Positions 24,508 to 36,500 of a DNA stretch of 60,000 bases are shown here, in pieces (position 1 is the first letter of the stretch; the number at the start of each line of letters is the position of its first letter). Under the pieces are notes generated by a model that had not been told where the DNA came from, searched no databases, and worked only from the letters and a program-made list of their open reading frames with translations. The stretch spans positions 18,926,912-18,986,911 of the forward strand of contig NC_092675.1 of assembly GCF_964355755.1 (NCBI RefSeq), given 5' to 3'. A program made the position numbers and the translations under genes. This DNA is from Antedon mediterranea (taxonomy: Eukaryota; Echinodermata; Crinoidea; Comatulida; Antedonidae).

Positions 24508-25410
24508 GGCGCTAGTTCCGTTTCGCACCTGTTTTTATTTCGACTTCCTTTTGACTCCAAATTGTTAAGCAACTTATTGTGAATACCACACCTTAAAATT
24601 GGGCCTCATAAGTACTTTTATGAAGAAGAATCACATAAAAAGTAACAAATAAATCATTAAATTGATGATTTTACAGACATGTTTCTCGCATACCGTTCGC
24701 GAATTTAGCATACTCGAAGTTCAATATTTTCGTTTCTATGGAGCGCCAAAAGAGCAACAACAATAGATGGTTAAAAACTCAGTGGAATGCGTCTTCTTTT
24801 AATGCATTTATTATTGAAATACACGTTTAATTTTAATATATTTTGTCAATAAAATGCTGTAACATTTTACTGCTAATAATTTGCTGTTTTCAAATAGCAA
24901 CCAACCCTAGTTAGGCCTAATAAGAGTAAGACTATAGACTAAAAGGAATATTATTTAGATCAGGTATACCCCTACAGCAGTACAGGCAATATGATGATGA
25001 ATTTGTCGATTTTCATTCCTAAAAGTTCCTGCAAAAACCATGTACAGTATCAACAGTAATATTTTTGCTGCATTGCCATTGACAAAATATGATAAAATTG
25101 AACGTAATTTTCACCAATAAATGCATTAAATATACGCAATTTACTGAGTTTTTAGCCCTCTATTATGATTGCTCTTTTTGCGCTCCATAGAAACAACAAC
25201 ATTGAACATGGAGTATGCGAAATTCACAAACCGATGTGCGAGAAACACGTCTGAAAATTGATCAATTTAAAGGATTTATTTTTTACTTTTTTTGTGTGAT
25301 CTCCTTCGTAAAAGTATTTTTGAGGCCTAATTCTAAGGTGTACTCACGATAAAGTTACTTAACAAATTTTGAGTCGAAATAAACGACAGGTGCGAAACGG
25401 AACTAGCGCC
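24508..25410. mobile_element. DNA element with very long terminal inverted repeats (about 270 bp)
   Basis: The 903-bp element starts ggcgctagttccgtttcgca and ends with its inverted copy. The arms (about 24508-24784 and 25146-25410) are imperfect inverted repeats, including the pair tttctatggagcgc / gcgctccatagaaa. Flanking 8-mers atcttacc and atgttacc match at 7 of 8 positions. The core (24785-25145) has no coding capacity. It lies in the last intron of the lectin pseudogene, 11 bp from the CTLD donor. Long arms with an 8-9-bp duplication would fit a Mutator-like or similar family, which is inference. Confidence 0.8.
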
Positions 25411-26657
25411 ATGTTACCAACCTTCACATATATATAAAAACTGTAGACTACAATCTGTGTATTTAAATCTGTGTGGAGCATTTGTTCTAATGCGACAACA
25501 ATCCCTATCCTCCCTGTTTGTACCAGTATTATCAGCCACATCGTAGGTGGGTGGTTGCTCGTGTGTCAGCCACATAGGATTGCCTTCTTCCTCAATGTCG
25601 TTCAGCCCTGTCCACGTATTTTCTATCGAAATGTCAACGAAGTAGTTTAGTATAGCTCTTCTTCTGTGTTGATTGTAATTAAATGTGTTTGTGAGTTTTC
25701 ACATACTTCCTTCGCTTCACTCCATGTTAAGAGGTCTTCAGAATATTTGTAGCAATGGTGGTTGTATACATAATTACCCCTGAAATATAATTAGATATCT
25801 TTAGCAATGGTAAGTAACCCTGTGTTTATATATGTTAATTAACATTCGTTATGCCTATATTATTTATTCTGATATTAGGCCTAATGTATTAAATTTTGAT
25901 ATATTGTTTATTCATTCATTTTTTTACTTGCGTTATATACCTTTACATCCAAGAAGTTCAAATCTCATTGATATTCGATCATGCCAATTAGTTGGATGAA
26001 TACGAACAACTCGAGCGGATACCCGAGAAGAAAACATATTTGTCACATGGGTTTCTTCATCTGAATTTCCTTCAAACTCCTGCAAAGAAAACAAGCCAAT
26101 GAATGACATTTGAGGACAATATTTTTCCTCTTGATATTAGCCTTGTTGTAATGACATGAATAACTATATTAAAGTACTTACGACATTTTGATCATTTGCG
26201 TCTTTGATTGTTTGGAATTCGGTACCGTTGATGCTGTAAAGAAATTCATATGATTTCACCCACTGAGTATATCCCGGCCCTGTGTAGTAACTCCAGTTAT
26301 TATTGTCACGTGACCAATATCGACTTGGATCCACTGGTTTTGGTCATTATGTGTTGTAGTCTAGGATCCACAAGCGGCGAAACCCTTCAATTTATTTAAT
26401 CTTCCATTCGCAGCCTCAAAACATGATAAATAACTTGACACACTAATTTGATTATCAGATATACTACCATCTTCCATTCCAAGAGGTTTAGTACAGGAAT
26501 CTAAAAAATACATTTGTACTTATAAACTTCATTTCCCATGTCCGTCATATTGGGCCAAAATTCTGTAATAATTACGGACGTTCCGAACTTTGAAATAACA
26601 GTGTTAAAATTGTTTCCTTCTGCAAATTTCGATATTTTCTTTTCTGGAGTGTGGTTT

Positions 26658-28418
26658 TTTTTTCTCTTTTGTGGCGCAAACACCACTTTTATTCACATTC
26701 ATATTATCTCATATTACGTAAAATCGTATTATTTAACTTGTAAATGTCGTTACAGTTCATAAGTAACATTTTTACATATATGAATTCTGTATTACTCCTT
26801 TTTTCATTAATTTTCTTATATTTTGTTATACACTTGACAGGATCATCATTATCATCTATCCCGTTTTAAAATAGTTCACACATTTTCATTTGTTTGTTTT
26901 CATTTTACAACCCGGATTATACAATATATTTATATACATGATAAAAAAAAAAATAATAATAGCTCAGTACCACCAGTAACCCGTATCACTGTAATTATTT
27001 TTCGGTTAATCGTATCAAATTAGAAATTATATTATCATAATCTTATTTCTTAAAGCTACCCATTTTTCTATACTTGTTTCTTTATTGTTATATGTTTCAC
27101 ATTCAATGTTATATAACATATTGCTTTTAAATGAATTCCATAAAGATTTACCCACTGGCTTATTTAGTGCAGATAACATTTTTATTCTATAAATAGTAAA
27201 TGCTGCAAAAGTGTAAATATAATCTATTAGCTTATCTCCCGTTCCTAGTATTAATTGTTTAAATGATATATTATTGTGATTTAAACTTACAAAGATACTA
27301 AGCATTTTCCTCCAATATTTCTGAATAAATCTACAACTAAAAAACAAATGATTTTCATTTTCAATTTCTCCACATTTGTCACACGTTTGTGTTTCCTTAA
27401 CTTTCCACTGATACAGCCGTTTGTTGGTAGGCAGTATTCTATGTAACATCTTATAATTGAATTGTGCTAGTTTCTTATCTTTCATTTTACATACTTTCCG
27501 TAACCAAGAAGTTTTCCAATCAATGTTGTTATCATTGAAGGACTCTTCCCATTTTAGTTGTGACATTGGATAATGAAATATTCTTTCACAAACCATGAGT
27601 ATATTAGTTTGGTAGTATTAATCTCATACTTGGTCCCAACTAATCCATCATTATCATCACAATTGAAAATATCTACCTCCTTAATAATACGTTTCCATTG
27701 AATTGGTATTGCCTTAATAATGCACAAATACTCATTTAACCAGTTTGTTTTACATTGTAGTTTCACCAGTATTTCGTTTGATGTTAAAAAAGTGTTCTTA
27801 TTAACAATGTCTTTAATACTGATAATGCCACTGTCAATCCAATGCTTGTAGAAAAGCGATTTTTTTTTAGTTTAACGTAGTGGTTTCCCCACAGTTGCTC
27901 ATTCATTATATCGTTATAAGTTTCAGGGTTTTTTTTTAGAGATTCTGTTATAATTTATGTAGGCTTTTATCATATTTTTGTAAAACAGTGGAATTTTATC
28001 AGAATTAACATCAATAATGTTATAACATGACATATTAAGTAAAACATTAACATCACATATTTTTTTAATATAATACATTGGAATATTTTTCCATTTAGCA
28101 CCATCATCATTCATAATTCTTTTTAACCAGCCACACATGAGTGCGTTAACATGAAGAGTAAAATCAGGCATTTTAATGCCTCCCATCTCAACATCACCAA
28201 TTAGAGTTTTTCTTTTTATCTTTTCCCTTTTATTGTTTCAAATAAAATTATATATTAGATTTGTAACTTGTGTATATACATATTTTGGAACATCAGTGAT
28301 ATTTGCAGCATATGTTAATTTAGATAGTGCAAGACTTTTCAGGATTATTATTCTACCAAAAATTGAGAGATTTCTAGCATTCCATTGTTTTAAAATCTTT
28401 TCTAGCTCTATTATTATA
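26658..28418 (-). mobile_element. 5'-truncated L1/Tx1-like LINE insertion with 16-bp target duplication
   Basis: The target duplication ttctggagtgtggttt occurs at 26642-26657 and 28419-28434. On the minus strand the element ends in an A-run next to the duplication (plus-strand T-run from 26658). Frames at 28420-28190, 28186-27923, 27766-27554 and 27596-27027 give the end of ORF2: NARNLSIFGRIIILKSLALS, MGGIKMPDF..., and a finger CDKCGEIENENHLFFSC. This order is characteristic of the L1/Tx1-type C-terminus. Stops and shifts make it inactive, and the RT catalytic core is absent. It lies in intron 1 of the lectin pseudogene. Confidence 0.85.
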
Positions 28419-28434
28419 TTCTGGAGTGTGGTTT

Positions 28435-29239
28435 AAGCAACACTGTTGTACAGTTTATAGTGGATAAAATACAATCGGTATTTCTGTTTGCTACTGTAGC
28501 CCGATATAGAGTGTCATTTCCGGCGGTGAACTAAAGGTGCCATTTATCGTGAATGTTACGTGCGAAAGTACCATTTCCGGCCATCTAGGGGTGTCATTTA
28601 ACAAAATTCGCTCGCCACAGGCTTCACCATGGGCCCTGGATTCTTGGCCAACCCCATTAGAATGGTTCTGCGGTCGCCCCTGCACCTGGTATAGTGCCTT
28701 AATTGCATGATTGTTTGGATGATCTCGTAATGTGACCGTACCATTTCATCTTTGTCAAATTAAATTTACTTAATCGGGTTTGAAATTTGTATATTATTTA
28801 TTATGAAACAACAACATTGATAATAACCCCACTTATTTTTCGCTGTAATAAAGCATCATGGAATACGTGCCTGTTTCAAAAGTGGTGCAACAGGACCTTT
28901 TTAATAATGTTAAAATATGAATTTTACTGATTTTCAAGGACATTTAAAATAGTATTTTCCGATGTGAAATTTATTGATTATCTACTTCTTACTTACTTAA
29001 ATATGTCTCAAATTTACATTATTAATAGTTATTTTGGTGAACTTCCTATTATAACATTGGTATGGGAAAAAGTTCTGAGCAAAACGTTTTAAAGAAAGTT
29101 TTACGACGCTCGTTCTGCTATTATACCAATGACGAAAATATTTTTATCATCTAGGTTGTTAAAGTTTAAATGCACAAGCATGGAGGTATATTTAACCTAT
29201 AAACAATCGTTAAGTTAAGCATAGATTCTCAACACATAC
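28435..29239. other. Remaining part of pseudogene intron 1
   Basis: A GC-richer segment at about 28495-28690 with repeated gtgtcattt and ccatttccgg strings may be an old interspersed repeat, but I cannot name it. The rest is AT-rich without signal. Confidence 0.35.
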
Positions 29240-29294
29240 CTGTAGATAAACTTTTCCCAAAAAATATAACACAACACACAAACGTCAGTATCAT

Positions 29295-30528
29295 TATTAT
29301 AATATAAGTAGACAAAAATATAGAATAGTTCAACTGATAATCAATCCAATAGAGTTATTGGAACAACCGTGTGTGTAGTTCTCAAAATCAACTATAGCTT
29401 TAATAACCAGTTCTTGTGAATATTGCCTATAAATAGATCCATTCGACATGACGATCATTATTATCGATTCATAATTAAAAATGATTTCACACTCGATTGC
29501 TCTGTAATTGATTTGTTTAAATGTATCCTTAACAAAAATAATGATATTATATGTTTATAGCGAGCATCGATAAAAGATGAACCCACTTTCAAAACCAACA
29601 TCAATATGTTCTTCGATTTTTAATGGCAAAATGAAAAACAAATATAATATAGTCATACTTATAAAATGTCGATAGAATGTTCTAGATCTTGTCGAGTTCC
29701 AACCAAAACAAAAAGTTGGACCTATAATACATTCGAAGTTTTAATGCAGCTAAATTATGTGATTAAATCGTGATCGTAAAGATTGATGAGAATAAGAAAA
29801 AAACTTAGTTTTAGAAGTATGAAATGTGTTAAAATAACATTAAGATAAAAAAAAACAGAATATGACGAAGAAAAATAGAAGATGTATAAAACTTTTATTT
29901 GAAAGAAATGAATGAATAAAGGTGGTGCCACGAAAGATAATAATAAAACAAACAAAAAAACTTAGTTTTAGGTATCCAATGGTGCCGAGATAATAATATT
30001 TCAAATCAGATTTGAGGTAAGATAATGAATTTTCTTTTTATTACAATAAATATTAATACTTTCCCAAACCTCAATTCCGGATGTAATTACTATTCGGTAA
30101 AGAAATGCATAAGAACATAATAAAGTTTCTATAGACACATTTCCAACATTATTATTTCTTCTTATTGAATATGGTTTTTCCAGATAAGAAAATTATCGAA
30201 ATATACAAGTGTTCATAGCGACAAAATGTATTAATATGAATAAAATAATATATGTATCTCTTCACTATAACTAGCTACACCATCAAACTTTAGGTGACAA
30301 AACATACGGGACACACGGGACATAATAATACCATATTTGGACACATCACACTTTTTTTGTCAAACGAAGATATGTTTTTTCCAGCACAGAAAGTTACTAC
30401 GATACGATACGATAAATAATTTCACTATCAAGATAAATCAATTTGGACGTTGATTGTACATATACATTAAAATAAGTCCATTGATAGCTTTTTTATAATT
30501 TAATTTTTTAAATTTCATTCAGGCACTT
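29295..30528. other. Intergenic region between lectin pseudogene and intact lectin
   Basis: AT-rich. It should hold the pseudogene's old promoter and the intact gene's downstream region. At about 30279-30360 there is a partial copy of the gatgtcatatc-type MITE (accatatttggacacatcac). No exon was recognised. Confidence 0.45.
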
Positions 30529-30534
30529 TTTATT
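30529..30534 (-). promoter_or_regulatory. Polyadenylation signal AATAAA of the lectin gene
   Basis: On the minus strand AATAAA lies 36 bases past the stop codon of the intact lectin gene, at a position that would give a short 3' UTR. Confidence 0.6.
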
Positions 30535-30570
30535 TATGCGTCTCCTTCTGTTCTGAAAATGTATTATTTC

Positions 30571-33500
30571 TTAAAATATAGTGCAAGTTTCTTCTGACGA
30601 AGTAATACCAAAAAAGTCAAAGCCTTCTGCTTCATTTAGTTCTTCTGAACTGTGACCTGTATTTGTACTCAAAATGCATTCATTTGAAAATGCATTGAAT
30701 GAAAAAGAAACGCACACATCGTCATTGCCGCATTCTAGGGAACATGCACCAGAGCTCACTGCCAGTACATGTCTGACTACGTCGTCAGCTGCCGGAGACT
30801 TGCCTTTCATTACAAGTGAATATTTTGTATAAATAGTGGTGGAACCTGTAATAATAAAACATTTAATTAATACCGACTTAAAATTACATGATACCACATA
30901 CGTTACTGAAAATGATGTTCTAAAATCCTGAATCATCCCCCAATAATGCGTGGTTTCCTCTAGAGACGCAACGCAAAGACGTCTATGCGCAAAGTAAATG
31001 ATTTAACCAATCACAATAGCTTATTTGAACTGTCACTTGTCAATTGGTCAACTTGCTTGCGCTACGTTTACGTCCTTCCCTGCATCTCTAGTGGGAACCA
31101 AGTTTTAGTAGGCTACTAAGCGACAATCCCTTGTTTGCTATTGGTATTTCCTTTGCGTCTACGTCCTATTCATTCGTGGAAACCAAGCTTTAGTAGTATA
31201 GGCCTACATTACGTGTTACTAACCTTCACATATGTATAACAACTGTAGACTGCATTCTACGTATTTAATTCTGTGTTGAACATTTGTTCTAATGCGACAA
31301 CAATCATCATCCTCACTGTTTGTAGCCACATCGAAGGTGGGTGGTTGCTCGTGTATCAGCCACACCGGATTGCCTTCATCCTCAATGTCGTTCAGCCCTG
31401 TCCACGTCTTGTCTATCGAAATGCCAACGAAGTAGTTTAGCTCTTCTTCTGTGTTGATTGTAATTAAGTGTGTTTGTGAGTTTTCACAGACTGCCTTCGC
31501 TTCACTCCATGTTAAGAGGTCTTCAGAATATTTATAGCAATGGTGGTTGTATATAATCAATCCATCTACAACATGTAGTTAGAAAACATGGAGTTAGAAA
31601 ACTAAAAAGTCCTTTTTACAGAGTGTATTCCTTTTCACAGAGTGTAATTAAACCTAAAAACACTTTTTCTGGGAATAGGACATAAGGTTTAAAGTAAAAT
31701 GTCGCGTGAAAAACAATTTTTTTTAATAGGTCTAATAATTAATTTAAAAGTAAAACATTTTTAAATCCCTCAAACCAGGACTCAATGATAGCCGTTACAC
31801 CAAACTCCTATTTAATATTTGTTTTTAAGTATAATACTAAGAAAGAAAAATAATAAAAACAAGGACATTTTTATGTGGAAAATAGTAGACGGAGGTATGC
31901 AGTGTCGATCATGGACCTGCTCTCAAAGTGCCCTCCAATCTACCTGTAATCTTTATAAATATTAGTTTCGATTGTTTTGTTCTTCAATTTATGCTATATT
32001 GCCTAAATGTATGAATTTCAATATTTTAGGAAAAGTCTCAGGTAAGTTAGTTAGCAAGTTATGATAAAACAATAGACATTCAAATCTAGCTATCGAATTT
32101 GTAATCGTCATGATCATTATCTACATTGTTTATCGATTAATTAATTATTGTATTATTAGGCCCTATTAGATAATCGCTATTAACCGTCGTAACAAATTGT
32201 TTGGCCTATCCCAATGTTGCTGCAATCATTATTGTTATTGTTCAGGTCGCATTATTTCTTGTCTAGAAAGAGACACAACGCAAATACGTTTATGCACAAA
32301 GTAAGTGATTTGACCAATCACAAGAAATAGCTTATTTGAACTGTCACTTGTCAATTGGTCAACTTGTTTGCGTTACGTTTACGTCCTTTCCCTGCATCTC
32401 TAGTGGGAACCAAGCTTTAGTAGGCTACTAAGCGATAATCCATTGCTTGTAATTGGTATTTCCTTTGCGTCTACGTCCTATTCATTCGTGGAAACCAAGC
32501 TTTAGTAGTAGGCCTACACTGCAGGTCGCATTATTTCTTTTCCTATTAGGTTAAGGCAGAAACTATAGAGAGCGTGCATATATCATGAATATTCATGATG
32601 TATGCGTGAGCTCATCATGACGCCATACTTGCAAAACACACTGTCTGATGCACGTTCGCAGTGCAGATCGGAGTTCTGTACTCTTTTTCTCTCGATGTTG
32701 TTGTTAAGTTGTTCGTTAGGTATCATTTAAAGGACTAAATGCCAATTTACACAGACGAGCGGTTTATAATGGTAAGCGGAAAACCGCGTATAGCTTGTCC
32801 CACGTAGAATATGTATCTATCGCCCCCGTCCCCACTACGCGTTTTGTGATGGTCATAACATAGATTCTATATTTTGTATTACCGCTCGTTTGTGTAAATT
32901 AGCCTTAATGCGGTATATTACCTTTACATCCAAGAAGTTCAAATCTCATAGATATCCGATCACACCAATTAGTTGGATGAATACGAACAACTCGAACGGA
33001 TACCGGAGAAGAAAACATGTTTGTCACTTTAGTATCTTTATCCGAATTGCCTTCAAATTCCTGCAAGAGTTTAAAGAAGGTATAATAAATGGCATAGCCT
33101 TTTTATTTATTTATTTATTTCACTTACACTTACAGGAGGGAACACATATAAACACGTACACATACAATAAACAAGGCCATATAGAAGGCTGCAGTCACGT
33201 GCTCATTAGTGTTTACCGACCGACCGACCAACCGACCGACCAACCTACCAACTGACCGAAATTGCTGAACATGTTTAAAAATGTTGAAATGTTTAAAAAC
33301 ATTTATATTTTTTTAATTTACACATGCGTAGCCTGTCACTTTTGACGTGCTCGTATAACGTAATTTCGAGTTGAAAATTAAGTCAAGAAAACAGAAATCG
33401 GGCAAAAAGAGTGCGTAATAACATTTAACGCGCAGTGCGCGCACCAAAATCTGCACACTCATGGCAAATTTGTAAACTCTTAAAATTGCCTGAAACGTAC

Positions 33501-36500
33501 TCTTATTTCATCGAAGATAAATTTTTAAAATTTTAAGCGCGCGTACGCATGCGTTACATGCGCTACGCACGTAATTGTATTGCCATATGATGATTTATGC
33601 GCTGAAATTTATGAGTACCAACTTTTATTTAATTGTGATTCATGGTTGTGAAGATATGATTACAAACGTGATTTCGTTAAATCGTGCGTAGACCGCGTAA
33701 TTTTTTATTGCGCACCGTGAAAACATAACCACATCGATTCCTGGCCATAAGGAATATACTGTGAAAATTGACTTAGCTAGATTAAACTGATATCAAGATA
33801 AGGTCATATACAAGTTAGTTTTTACCGACCGACCAACCGACCGACATAGTGAGCTGTAAAGTCGCGTTGCACGCGACTAAAAATATTAAACTAAACTACT
33901 AACAATGTTACGAAACTTACGGAGATTATTACTAAAAATATTTAACTCAGGGTTTCTTAAAGTAAAAGAATTATAAGTTTGACTTAATTTACTAATAAAA
34001 CCATTTTTTTTAAACATTTACTTTACTAAAAGGAATATGAAAAGTAGGATTTCTTCTAAAACGACGACAAGGGACTCTAAGATAAAAAATACTAACTAAG
34101 TTACAGTCAAATAAAGAATTAACACAGTTATACAAAAAAACAAGATCATAAAGGTTCTACGGGACTCAGGAGATTGGACATGGAAATGAAAATCAGGATT
34201 CTGTTTGTGGCTGATGTAGCGTAAACAAGGCCAAAAAGATGGCTGCAGTCGCGTGCTTAGTGTTTACCGACCGACCAACCTACCAACTGACCGAAATTAC
34301 TGAACATGTTTAAAAATGTTGAAATGTTTAAAAACAGTTATATTTTTTTAATTTACACGTGCGTAGCCTGTCACTTTTGACGTGCTCGTATAACGTAATT
34401 TCGAGTTGAAAATTAAGTCAAGAAAACAGAAATCGGGCAAAAAGAGTGCGCAATAACATTTAACGCGCCGTGCGCGCGCAAAAATCTGCGCACTCATGGC
34501 AATTTTGTAAACGCTTAAAATTGCCTGAAACGTACTCTTATTTCATCGAAAATAATTTTTTTAAATTTTAAGCGCGCGTACGCATGCGTTACATGCGCTA
34601 CGCACGTAATTGTATTGCCATATGATGATTTATGCCCTGAAATTTATGAGTACCAAATTTTATTTAAAGATGTATTGTCCCCCTGAAAAAAATTTTTTTT
34701 TCGATATTTTTGTTGAATAGGCCATTTTAATTGCACATAAAAGTTATTCACTTTGACCTCAATTTGGATTGAAAAAAATAATTTTTTACACGGGAAAATC
34801 GCAATTTAATGCAAAAATTAACCAACCGGAAGCTATTTGTCTGGAAGACAAATGTGTTCCGGTTTAATTTAACCCTTGACCTGAGTTAGCTCATAAATAT
34901 TCATATTGTATGGATACATGGTGTGGATGATGACGCTTTCCAAATCAACAGCCAACAACGATAGCAATGCCATGCGTGCGAGAGAGTCGAGTAGTGATGC
35001 GAGACGAATCTTGAAGAAAACACGAAAACTATAGCTAGCAGAATGCTAAGTTAGAATTACAGTTATTAACTTTGATGTTGAATCTTATTCATTTAGGTGA
35101 GTTTTTGTTTCGCTAACAGGAGAGGCCTAGCTAGGCCTAGGCCCGAATTTGCTGCTACTGTACTACTATTCTACTACTACTACTAGTACTACTAGCACTG
35201 ACAGTCTCGAGTAGCCTAACTGCTGCCTACTTCTGTCTCTAGAAGTAGTGTAGTAGGCCTTAGCAGTACACTGCTAGCTAGGGCTACAGTAGACCACCAC
35301 CAGAAGGGATGTATTTTTGTTTTAATCATGATGAATTGGTTTAATTTTTAAAGATTTCAACTATCTATTCGGCAGTGAAAATAAAAAAAAAAAGAAAATC
35401 TAAATATTGTTTTGGATGTTTTACTGATGCAATATTTTAAAAATATTTTCTGTATCAAATGCAATAGGTTCAAATTAACATTCCGCAAATAAACATTTTA
35501 TGCAGATATTTTGACACAAATTTCTTTTTTTTTTAGGTTGATTGATTGAACAATAAGAGCAAGTAGTGAGAAACATAAAATGTATCGTACAGTGGCAACA
35601 TTCACAATTTATTGAAACGTTTCTTACTATTAAAATGACACTTTGTAATGGATGTGAGCGATCTTAGAAGACTATAGCTGTCGTAATTACTGCCACAATC
35701 AACACATTGATAATTAGTAGACAAATTGACACAAAAAACAATACAGGAATTCAATAAGATATACTGTATATATATATTTTATTAACTCCTTTTGCACTGT
35801 AATATTTACAGTAAAATTATGAAGTGTAAGTAAATTTGAAGAATTTATCCTGTGTACTGTTGTATGTAGTAGTTTTTTTTTATTTATTGAATGTTATGTT
35901 TACAAAATAATATACTGTACATATAATACAAAAAAAAATATTTTACAAGCTGGACAAGAACATATTGGCCGAATGCAGCAGGAGAGTCAGAAATATTTTT
36001 CCTGCAATATCCAATCATATTCCAATACCGAGTCTATCATTGTTGTCTTTGGGTGACCTCTGTTCCAGTCTTCATCAGCTCAACGTCTTTAAAAAAAGTA
36101 AAAGCAAAGTATGAAAATCTGGAAAAAATAGATCATGCATATTTAGTGCAAAATTGGGCTAGTGAAATTGCTTACTTTGACATAGTCAAATAAGTATACT
36201 ACCTTTCTATGGTAATTAGAACACATTACTTATAATTTTATAACTTATAAAAATAGAAAATAAATATTTGACTTACTACAGTACAGAGAACATTTGTTTG
36301 TATTGTAAAATGGCTAAGCTGGCTTTTCCACTCTGTCTACTTGTACAGTGCTGCTGGAAGGTTCTCAATTTCAGGCTTGTATTGCAACAATTTTTCCTGA
36401 AAAATGTTTGTTTTATTTTTATCATAAAAATTAGTTAAACAAGCTTCAACTGTAAATATATATGGTACAGCAAGCTGGCTGTATTTTCGGAATGTAGCTA

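Larger units (their letters stand above)
23187..29294 (-). pseudogene. Pseudogene of the F5/8C-CTLD-PAN secreted lectin
   Basis: Same exon order as the intact copy at 30571-40169. Signal-peptide exon 29294-29240 (MILTFVCCVIFFGKSLST) and F5/8C second exon 26079-25941 (intact, 139 bp) are preserved. Lesions: F5/8C first exon 26500-26182 has an in-frame TAG after ACGS plus a frameshift and is 19 bp short. CTLD exon 25779-25422 has a one-base shift at its start and further small insertions. The PAN exon (about 24213-24120 plus 23356-23187) has lost the AG acceptor and is split by a 760-bp insertion. A long-inverted-repeat transposon sits just downstream of the CTLD donor, and a LINE sits in intron 1. 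The retained splice sites and high similarity point to a fairly recent tandem duplicate now decaying. Confidence 0.9.

Noticed and set aside
28491-28685. Minus-strand frame of 64 residues
   Set aside because: No domain, no splice support; it lies in the intron of a pseudogene in a possible old repeat.
33200-33260. Telomere- or microsatellite-like ccgacc run as an independent feature
   Set aside because: The same run recurs at the ends of a longer interspersed repeat, so it is part of that element.
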